From Liolophura sinensis (Eukaryota; Mollusca; Polyplacophora; Chitonida; Chitonidae), in NCBI RefSeq assembly GCF_032854445.1, contig NC_088303.1, positions 20,155,501 through 20,219,500 of the forward strand: 64,000 bases of DNA, in the 5' to 3' direction. The translations under genes and the position numbers were made by a program. A model generated the notes under the pieces. The model searched no databases, was not told where the DNA came from, and saw only the letters and a program-made list of their open reading frames with translations. Positions 57,673 to 64,000 of the stretch are shown piece after piece (position 1 is the stretch's first letter; each line of letters starts with the position of its first letter).

Positions 57673-57733
57673 CTGGGACACGCGTAGTGATACATAACCG
57701 CACCACGCCCATCTCCATCCGCGCACGCGACAT
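57673..57733 (-). CDS. Short leader exon, copy 1
   Basis: Encodes MSRARMEMGVVRLCITTRVP before donor TCCCAG|GTACAA. It lies downstream of a TIR-type promoter module (57,750-57,925). Paralogue of 56806-56851, sharing 'gtatcactacgcgtgtc'. Confidence 0.42.
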
Positions 57734-57739
57734 AGTCCC

Positions 57740-57925
57740 CTTACATAAGCGAAAATAGTCCCCTTACATAACCGATTGGTCTATTTTTTCTTACGTAACC
57801 CCCTTCTCGCGCCGATTAGTCTGTTTTGTGGGCCCTCCATTGGTTCGTTTTGGGGTAAATCCCGTTCACCCATTGGTCTGTTTTTGGCGACCAAGAGCTG
57901 GCCCACTTAACTTTACAAGCCTATT
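57740..57925 (-). promoter_or_regulatory. TIR-derived promoter module upstream of leader exon 1
   Basis: On the minus strand: AACAGACCAATGGGTGAAC, AACGAACCAATGGAGGGCC, AGACTAATCGG, then GTTACGTAAGAAAAAATAGA. Two good CCAAT boxes and the same spacing as in the TIR. Confidence 0.65.
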
Positions 57926-57994
57926 TAGTGTGCGAGCCAAACATATGATATCTGACAGTGTGCTGATATAACACAAAACTTGTTTAGATTTCGA

Positions 57995-58050
57995 CCGCGG
58001 CCCGGACAGGAAGCCAGCATGAGTTGGACTTGAACTCTCAGTGATTGCAT
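57995..58050 (-). mobile_element. SINE family 1 fragment
   Basis: 'gacaggaagccagcatgagt' and 'ttgaactctcagtgattgca' only. Confidence 0.6.
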
Positions 58051-58249
58051 TCGATATCTATTTAACAAATGTTTTCTGTATTGTTTTATTTTCACGTGAC
58101 AATTGTGTTAGATAGTCCATTTGCTTTTTTTTTGTTTCAGATTTAATGCCGAACGCAACAATACTGTACATATGTACGATGTCGGGTCGACTGTGCCTTT
58201 TTCTTCTGTTGTTAAACACTTTCATGGCAGAAAATGACCCTGAACAAAA

Positions 58250-58792
58250 GAAGGTATCTACTCTAATAAAACCGAATTGAGATACATGTGAAATTTCATA
58301 ACCCTTCTGATCAGACAACTCTTCTTGGCGGGGGTTATAAACCTTGTGGTCAGGCAATTCTTTTTGCCTGCTATCATAACCATTGTGGGTAGACAGTTCT
58401 TCTTGGCGGCGATTATAACCCTTGCGATCAGGCAGTTCGTTATACCCGCAGTTATAATCCTTGTCATCCAGAAATCTTCCTGATCATGGTTATAACCCGC
58501 ATGATGACGCAGATCTTCTTGGCGGCGGTTACAATCCTTGTAATCAGGCAATTCCTTATAACCATGATTACTACCCTGAAAATCAGGCAAGTTTTCATAA
58601 CCGTCCTTGTGATTTGGCAATTCGCCATAGGTGGAATCGATTGTGGTGTCGTGTCCTTTGGCGATTGGATAGAGAACGACCAGTGCAAGGCCGATTATAA
58701 TTATCGACATAATGCACGAAAACAGGAACAAACCGGTTAGATTTTCGAAAAAGAATAGTTCCAGCAAACCAGCAAAAGGAACGAGCTTGCCG
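58250..58792 (-). CDS. Membrane protein exon with Tyr/Asn/Glu-rich tandem repeats, frameshifted
   Basis: Acceptor CGTGCAG|CGGC at 58792. A hydrophobic segment (LFLFSCIMSIIIIGLALVVL) is followed by a hydrophilic tail of about 13-17-residue repeats on the theme GYNRRQEELPDHK (for example YKELPDYKDCNRRQEDL). The frame shifts by one base near 58,465, after GYNHDQEDF; the repeats resume in the next frame (GYNELPDRKGYNRRQEEL, then KVYNPRQEELSDQKGYE) down to about 58,285. I do not recognise a family. Regular Tyr suggests a signalling or adhesive tail, but this is a guess. The upstream exon was not found. Confidence 0.55.
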
Positions 58793-58991
58793 CTGCACGA
58801 AGGGATAAAAGTAAAATGAGAAGTTGTTAGACAAAAGTCCACTAAATTTTTTTAATACATAATACATAGGAGCTATCGGGATAGATATCAACCCTAGCCT
58901 GACACACTGACACACTGACCCAGTCCATATAAAAAAGAAAACACAAAAACCGGGGATGGATTCCATAGTAAGGTAACAGTATTATTATTAT

Positions 58992-59289
58992 TTACAGCAA
59001 TGTACAGGTATGTAACACAGAGCGTTGATAGACCTCTGTGTGGTTGGGAGGGAGTCGCACTTCGTACATTAACGTGGGACGAACAATCTCTACGTAATAC
59101 GCTTGAATAGGTCGGGAATCCTCGACATGCTGACAGACGTCTTCAGTGTACACTCGCAGCACCTGCAGTCGGCTCTCGTTCACCCTACCATCCGCAAACA
59201 TACTATGTAGTACCCTGGTGTAGCTTTGCAGGTCGGTGACGACAGCTACCCAGTCTTTCCATTGCGGCGTTGTACGGAGCTTCGCCAGG
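58992..59289 (-). CDS. Alternative terminal exon of the PC4-like gene
   Basis: Acceptor TTTCTAG|CCTGG, stop TAA at 58992. If joined to the donor at 59743 (GA|GTGAGTG) the phase gives DLAKLRTTPQWKDWVAVVTD, then MFADGRVNESRLQVLRVY and a C-terminus HTEVYQRSVLHTCTLL. About 98 codons, no stop, no known domain. It competes with exon 59535-59631 for the same donor. Confidence 0.6.
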
Positions 59290-59534
59290 CTAGAAAAGAC
59301 ATAAAGAAGACACCGTCGTCATTCTAATGCCGTCACCGACCGAACCCTATCCACATCAATCAAAACAATAGATAGATAGATAGACTATCCCTTCACCAAC
59401 AGGTAAAGACAATAACCAACACAAAAGACCAGGGTCGTCAACCTGAAAACTTTTTTTATTTATTTTTTTCGAACTCGAACAGTGAACACGAATGAACGAA
59501 TAAATACATGTTGTAAGTGTCCATTATTTTGTTG

Positions 59535-59631
59535 TCATGGTGAGAAATGTCTCGTGATGACGATTGTATCGCCAATATGAAAGTCCCGACATTGGTCAAT
59601 GTTTATAACGCGCACCACCGTAGTCATCTCC
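59535..59631 (-). CDS. Short terminal exon with RHIM-like motif
   Basis: Acceptor TTTACAG|GGAGAT in phase with the donor at 59743, stop TGA at 59535. Encodes EMTTVVRVINIDQCRDFHIG then DTIVITRHFSP. The order hydrophobic-x-hydrophobic, Cys, FHIGD, hydrophobic strand resembles the RIP homotypic interaction motif core ((I/V)Q(I/V/L)G followed by D/N and beta residues), except that His replaces Gln. RHIM motifs build amyloid-like signalling fibres in cell death and innate immunity, and some animal viruses carry them. Homology is tentative. Confidence 0.5.
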
Positions 59632-59742
59632 CTGTAAAAAACACACATAGGTAAACACAAAACGAGAATGTATGAAGGGAAAAAAAACAAACAAAAAAAA
59701 AGCTGGGTAAGGGTGGTGCGGTTAAAACAAAAACACACTCAC

Positions 59743-60665
59743 TCGGTCATCGTAGCCTGGGTGGCCTGGGTAGCCTGGTTGGGCTGGTTGGCTTGGTTGT
59801 TAGGCCGGATTGTAGGCTGCTCGTCAGGTGCGGAGAGGCTGTTGGCTGTCATCAAATACTCCACGTACATCTGGGCGAATGCCGGGTTGGATTTGTTGAT
59901 CGGCGTCTCATTTAAAAACTGTCGCAGTTGATCTTTCACACTCTTCTCCACAGCCCACGGGAGGGAGGCTGCCTTACGGGCCTGGCGCATGAACTTGACC
60001 AACACAGTTCCCTCTTTCAGGTAACGCATACGGGCCTCGTCCGCGATACTCAGGGCCAGCTCTCGGTTCTCCAGCAAGGAAGGTCGGGGAGGAGATGGAT
60101 CACTCGCAGTGTTGGTGGATTGTTGACCGTACACATCGCGCTGTAACTTGCGGAGGTGGGGTTGGAGAGCTACATCGTAAGCTTGCCACAGCAAGGCTTT
60201 TAGCGCCGTCTCAAGCTCAGGGTTTAACGGCTCCGCCTTTTCCACCTTTTCCACTGGGATGTCGGGGATGGTGGGGGTTGCAGTAGCAGCAGTAGTCGCA
60301 TCATCGGCAGTCTCCCCATCAGCAGTCGTCACAGCAGCCGTCACAGCAGCGGTTAAAGCAGCACTCATAGCAGCATTCACCTCACCGCCAGTCTCACCAG
60401 TATCTCCAGTCTCTCCAGTTTCTCCAGTCTCTCCAGTCTCTTCAGTCTTTCCCTCCTCCGTTTCCATCATCTCCATCTCCATCCCCGGCTCTTGGGGCTC
60501 TTGGGGGTCTTGGGGCTCTTGGATGTCGTCGTTATCACCAGCCTCGATCACCACCAGCACCAAGGCGTCGATGTCGGGGATGGCCTGGACTAGTTTTTGC
60601 CAGTAAGTCCAGTACTTTAGCGTGATACCCTCACTCGTCGACCGTTCGGCTGGTAGGCTCGCCAT
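59743..60665 (-). CDS. Element protein, second frame: PC4-like C-half, acidic/Ala linker, helical region
   Basis: Starts MASLPAERSTSEG and overlaps the upstream frame by 49 nt in the -1 frame. Residues about 14-37, ITLKYWTYWQKLVQAIPDID, look like the C-terminal helix region of a PC4/p15 single-stranded-DNA-binding domain whose beta strands are in the upstream frame. Then come an acidic stretch with ETGETG repeats, an Ala/Thr-rich segment, a helical part (LETALKALLWQAYDVAL, MRYLKEGTVLVKFMRQARKA) and a Gln/Thr tail. Donor GA|GTGAGTG at 59743 leads to either of two terminal exons. Not a known Polinton core protein. Confidence 0.65.
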
Positions 60666-61072
60666 TTCTTCACATGAACGTACAGGACACCCTCCGAGTT
60701 CCTCAGCGTGGACAGAAAGTACCCGTTGGAGAGTGGCTCCCGCACAGGTAAACCGGCCTCAGGTAGATCAGCAGCCAGGGTCTTGAGCCGAGTCCACCCC
60801 ACCCCGTCAAGCCTGACGCGTTTGGGTGGAGCGTTCGGGTCTGTCGGTGATTGGCAAATCTCAATCGTCTCGTCTCTACACACCCCCACCCACAGCCAGG
60901 AGGCCAGCTGTAATTTGGCAAGAACCTCGCTGGGTAAGGGCAGGCACACCTTCCTCTTCTTCTCGGGAGGTTGTTGTTGTTCGGCTATGGTGGATAGCCG
61001 GGCAGGTACAGACGCTGAGCGTTTCATCCTGATGGCAGCATGCAGGGGGTTCACGGTGGTGGAGCGTTTCAT
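60617..61072 (-). CDS. Element protein, first frame: nuclear PC4-like protein
   Basis: 151 codons from MKRSTTVNPLHAAIRMKRS. An SV40-type nuclear signal (PPEKKRKV) is near residue 40. One PC4-like unit (WLWVGVCRDETIEICQSP ... RVRLDGVGWTRLKTLAADL) is followed by the beta half of a second (GYFLSTLRNSEGVLYVHVKK). The helix expected next is encoded in the -1 frame by the overlapping ORF, so the two frames look like one protein. PC4-type domains bind single-stranded DNA and act in transcription or replication. The promoter lies about 175 nt upstream. Confidence 0.62.
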   Translation of the reverse strand: MKRSTTVNPLHAAIRMKRSASVPARLSTIAEQQQPPEKKRKVCLPLPSEVLAKLQLASWLWVGVCRDETIEICQSPTDPNAPPKRVRLDGVGWTRLKTLAADLPEAGLPVREPLSNGYFLSTLRNSEGVLYVHVKKWRAYQPNGRRVRVSR

Positions 61073-62800
61073 CTCACCAGGCAGGTAGGCAGGTAGGCAG
61101 GTAGGTAGGTAGGTCGTGTAGCAGTCTCTTCTCTTCTTTCGGCGGGTCAGTAGGTCGGGTCGTCAGCAGGCAGGCAGACAGGCAGGCAGGCCGATAGAGC
61201 GTCAGGTGCGTCTGAGGCTGCCGGTCGCTGTCTTCACCGGCTTTTATCCTATCCACGCGGAAATTCACCACACGCTGATTGGTTCGTTTTTTCTTACGTA
61301 ACCTCTTCTCGCACGCTGATTGGTCCGTTTTGCAGGCCCCCCATTGGGCTGTTTTGGGGCAAATCCGGCTCATCCATTGGTCCGTTTTGACGCCAGGGAG
61401 CTCTTTTCGAGCTGTCCCACTCGACTTTACAAGCCGACGTTTTGCCTCTTTTTTTCTCTCTTTTTTTCCCTATACTGTTATACGGTTATACTGTACACTA
61501 TATCACACTAGTTTATACACACACGCCCCGCGGCGTGGAAAAAACCCACCCAACTTCCCCAGCGATGGAAATTCACCACACGCTGATTGGTTCGTTTTTT
61601 CTTACGTAACCTCTTCTCGCACGCTGATTGGTCCGTTTTGCGGGCCCCCCATTGGGCAGTTTTGGGGCAAATCCGGCTCACCCATTGGCCCGTTTTGGCG
61701 CCCGGGAGCTCTTTTCGAGCTGTCCCACTCGACTTTACAAGCCGGCGTTTTGCCTCTTTTTTTTCTCTCTTTTTCCCTATACTGTTATACTATACACTAT
61801 ATCACACTCGTCTATACACACATACACCCCGCGCCGTGGAAAAAACCCACAACTGAGGGTTGTCTTCACCGGCTTTTATCCTATCCACGCGGAAATTCAC
61901 CACACGCTGATTGGTTCGTTTTTTCTTACGTAACCTCTTCTCGCACGCTGATTGGTCCGTTTTGCAGGCCCCCCATTGGGCTGTTTTGGGGCAAATCCGG
62001 CTCATCCATTGGTCCGTTTTGACGCCAGGGAGCTCTTTTCGAGCTGTCCCACTCGACTTTACAAGCCGACGTTTTGCCTCTTTTTTTCTCTCTTTTTTTC
62101 CCTATACTGTTATACGGTTATACTGTACACTATATCACACTAGTTTATACACACACGCCCCGCGGCGTGGAAAAAACCCACCCAACTTCCCCAGCGATGG
62201 AAATTCACCACACGCTGATTGGTTCGTTTTTTCTTACGTAACCTCTTCTCGCACGCTGATTGGTCCGTTTTGCGGGCCCCCCATTGGGCAGTTTTGGGGC
62301 AGCATGCAGGGGGTTCACGGTGGTGGAGCGTTTCATCTCACCAGGCAGGTAGGCAGGTAGGCAGGTAGGTAGGTAGGTCGTGTAGCAGTCTCTTCTCTTC
62401 TTTCGGCGGGTCAGTAGGTCGGGTCGTCAGCAGGCAGGCAGACAGGCAGGCAGGCCGATAGAGCGTCAGGTGCGTCTGAGGCTGCCGGTCGCTGTCTTCA
62501 CCGGCTTTTATCCTATCCACGCGGAAATTCACCACACGCTGATTGGTTCGTTTTTTCTTACGTAACCTCTTCTCGCACGCTGATTGGTCCGTTTTGCAGG
62601 CCCCCCATTGGGCAGTTTTGGGGCAAATCCGGCTCACCCATTGGCCCGTTTTGGCGCCCGGGAGCTCTTTTCGAGCTGTCCCACTCGACTTTACAAGCCG
62701 GCGTTTTGCCTCTTTTTTTTCTCTCTTTTTCCCTATACTGTTATACTATACACTATATCACACTCGTCTATACACACATACACCCCGCGCCGTGGAAAAA
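61034..62800. repeat. Promoter-proximal direct duplications next to the right TIR
   Basis: The block beginning GCAGCATGCAGGGGGTTCAC at 61,034 recurs at 62,300 (period 1,266 bp), carrying the start codon region, the CAGGCAGGTAGG tracts and the TATA region. Inside it the CCAAT/TIR module is repeated four times (about 61,270; 61,585; 61,905; 62,535). Confidence 0.9.
61241..61390 (-). promoter_or_regulatory. Core promoter of the PC4-like gene
   Basis: On the minus strand: CCAAT boxes (GACCAATGGATG, CCCAATGGGG, GACCAATCAGCG, GAACCAATCAGCG), then a TATA-like GGATAAAAGCC at 61,241-61,249. The predicted start codon is 175 nt further. Exact copies upstream could act as an enhancer. Confidence 0.7.
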
Positions 62801-62975
62801 ACCCACAACTGAGGGTTGTCTTCACCGGCTTTTATCCTATCCACGCGGAAATTCACCACCTTCGGGCTGGCAGGTGTGACGTCACCACCACATCACCACA
62901 CTCAAAACCTCCTCCTCAAACCTCCTCCTCAAACCTCCTCCTCAATAATGAACATAAGCCACATTCTCTACTACT
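62590..62975 (-). repeat. Right terminal inverted repeat
   Basis: Reverse complement of the left TIR from AGTAGTAGAGAATG inwards, with an extra GAGGAGGAGGTTT unit and with the second arm of the CRE palindrome replaced by the 'ccgcgtggataggataaaag' promoter block. Confidence 0.9.
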
Positions 62976-62981
62976 CATAGC
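62976..62981. other. 6-bp target site duplication, right copy
   Basis: CATAGC directly after the right TIR. Confidence 0.85.
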
Positions 62982-63099
62982 CATACAAAGGCTGGTGGAG
63001 TGGAAGACAGCATACACCTCAAATTCAAACCTATGAATGTATGTCTTTGTTATGGAAATGTATCGGTCATAAATTTCACAGAATGTTTTTATGTTAACT

Positions 63100-63600
63100 A
63101 TATTAATAATAAATATACTAGCCACCGACCTCTTCGCGGATGTTGTAGGCCTACTATATGCCTATAGGAAAGTAAATTAGCCACCGCTCTGCTCGTGGGT
63201 GTTGTGGGCCTACTTTATGCCTAGTATAGGAAGATAAATTAGCCACCGCCCTGTTCGTGGATGTTGTAAGCCCACTTTATGCCTAGTGTAGGAAGGTAAA
63301 TTAGCCACCGCCCTGTTCGTGAATGTTGTGGGCCTACTTTATGCCTAACACAGGAAGGTAAATTAGCCCTCGCCCTGTTCGTGGATGTTGTAAGCCTACT
63401 GTATGCCTACCATAGGAAGATAAATTAGCCCCCGCTGTGTTCGTGGATGTTGTGGGCCTGCTTTATGCCTAGTATAGGACGGTAAATTAGCCACCGTCCT
63501 CTTTGTGGATGTTATAAGCCTACTGTATGCCTAGCATAGGAAGATAAATTAGCCACCGCCCTGTTCGTGGATGTTTTGGGCCTACTGTATGCCCAGTATT
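63100..63600. repeat. Minisatellite, ~60 bp unit, inverted relative of the 40-42 kb array
   Basis: About eight copies with 'taaattagccaccgccctgt', 'tcgtggatgttgtgggcc' and 'tactttatgcctagtatagg'. The reverse complement contains the same 'aacatccacgaa.agg.cggt' core as 40,069-41,945. Ends in a short (TA)n run. Confidence 0.93.
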
Positions 63601-63614
63601 ATATATATATATAT

Positions 63615-64000
63615 ATTTCAATATTCCAGGTGCCTTTTTTGTTTTTGCAATTTTCGTCAAAATAAGTTTAAAATGCAATTTTGTGTTACACGGCCCAAAC
63701 TCGGGTATTTTCGGTGATAATCCTACAACTTATTGCTCCAGTGGTTTTCTTCACCCTACAATCACAGTATATTACAGCTACATTTTCTTAAACCAAAGTT
63801 GAATAAATCGCCATGTTTTTCGGCAAAAATAAACCCTTACCATACCCCTGTCATACAGAATGCATTGCAATGGTACTGTGTTTGTGTTCTGTCTTCATCC
63901 CTGGTTACGTTCACTTGAAAATATTTTCGTGTAATTTTGAGAATTACGCCAGTCACATTTACTGATCCACTACACATTTGTTAATCCACTACAAACAGAC
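63615..64000. other. Right edge, no gene seen
   Basis: AT-rich sequence without recognisable exon or repeat. Confidence 0.5.

Larger units (their letters stand above)
42600..62975. mobile_element. 20.4-kb Polinton-like, gene-carrying element without a polymerase
   Basis: A 20,376-bp unit with inverted termini (AGTAGTAGAGAATGTGGC at each end) and TIRs alike for about 350 bp, flanked by the perfect 6-bp repeat CATAGC. A 6-bp duplication with termini beginning AG is the pattern described for Polinton/Maverick integration. No type B DNA polymerase, retroviral-like integrase, protease, ATPase or capsid gene is recognisable, so it would have to be moved in trans. Cargo, all minus strand: PC4-like/RHIM-like gene (58.99-61.07 kb), repeat-tail membrane protein (58.25-58.79), two leader exons (57.7 and 56.8), C2H2 finger exon (55.8-56.3) and an A1CF-like gene with introns (44.0-53.6). 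A Tc1 copy is nested in it. Confidence 0.75.

Noticed and set aside
60617-60665. Canonical -1 slippery heptamer in the ORF overlap
   Set aside because: Scanned the 49-nt overlap and the codons just before it (GTG AAG AAA TGG). No X XXY YYZ in frame, so programmed shifting is only a possibility.
3985-61072. Functional link between the SHFL-like genes and the -1 overlapping frames of the nearby element
   Set aside because: Attractive because vertebrate SHFL blocks -1 frameshifting, but closeness in one window is not evidence and the overlap has no proven shift site.
60259-61088. Plus-strand frames of 115 and 126 codons opposite the PC4-like gene
   Set aside because: Antisense shadows. The minus frames carry the domain-like patterns, nuclear signal and splice sites.
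61279-62360. Long plus-strand open frames (247 and 149 codons, MVRFFLRNLFSHADWSVL type) next to the right TIR
   Set aside because: They are translations of the repeated CCAAT/TIR module, recur once per repeat, and lie antisense to a promoter with TATA and CCAAT boxes.
42600-62975. Herpesvirus-like or full Polinton/adintovirus genome
   Set aside because: No polymerase, integrase, protease, packaging ATPase or capsid frame seen. Only the TIR/TSD pattern resembles Polintons.

Overview
The window is eukaryotic nuclear DNA. Genes are split by introns with GT-AG borders, and coding exons are short islands in sequence rich in minisatellites, tRNA-derived SINEs and decayed transposons. Two SINE families of the kind common in mollusc genomes are present: one ends in an (AAAT)n tail after a conserved 'tacggcgtaaaacaccaatcaaataa' type 3' end, and the other has a 'ggttagagcgtccgcctcg' tRNA-like head. 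The source is most likely a lophotrochozoan, probably a marine mollusc such as a bivalve. The species is not identified. All exon models come from reading splice sites, phase and family motifs by eye; no transcript data were available.

Layout. (1) 0.67-0.93 kb: first exon of an unrecognised small membrane protein, minus strand. (2) 4.0-13.3 kb and 21.8-39.7 kb: two tandem minus-strand genes homologous to vertebrate SHFL (Shiftless/C19orf66), with matching exon phases and zinc-binding cysteines. Their introns hold minisatellites, SINEs, a solo LTR, two dead LINEs and a 4.4-kb hAT transposon. (3) 40.0-41.9 kb: a ~59-bp minisatellite. (4) 42,600-62,975: a 20,376-bp unit bounded by long terminal inverted repeats that begin 5'-AG and flanked by a perfect 6-bp duplication, CATAGC. 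These are the marks of Polinton/Maverick-type integration, but no polymerase B, integrase, protease or capsid gene was recognised. Its cargo is an intron-containing A1CF/RBM46/RBM47-like RNA-binding protein gene (44.0-53.6 kb), a C2H2 zinc-finger exon, two short leader exons behind copies of a TIR-derived promoter module, a membrane protein with a repetitive tail, and, next to the right TIR, a gene encoding PC4-like domains and a possible RHIM-like C-terminus. (5) 63.1-63.6 kb: an inverted array of the same minisatellite family seen at 40-42 kb.

How it fits together. The SHFL pair is a local duplication of a likely RNA-binding, zinc-ribbon antiviral factor. The 20-kb unit looks like a non-autonomous, gene-carrying relative of Polintons whose TIR holds a CCAAT/CRE-rich promoter module reused next to several cargo genes. 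Several cargo reading frames are broken or shifted (A1CF-like N-terminus, C2H2 fingers, repeat-tail protein, PC4-like overlap), so the copy may be decaying, or the assembly may carry indels. Both readings are kept open below.
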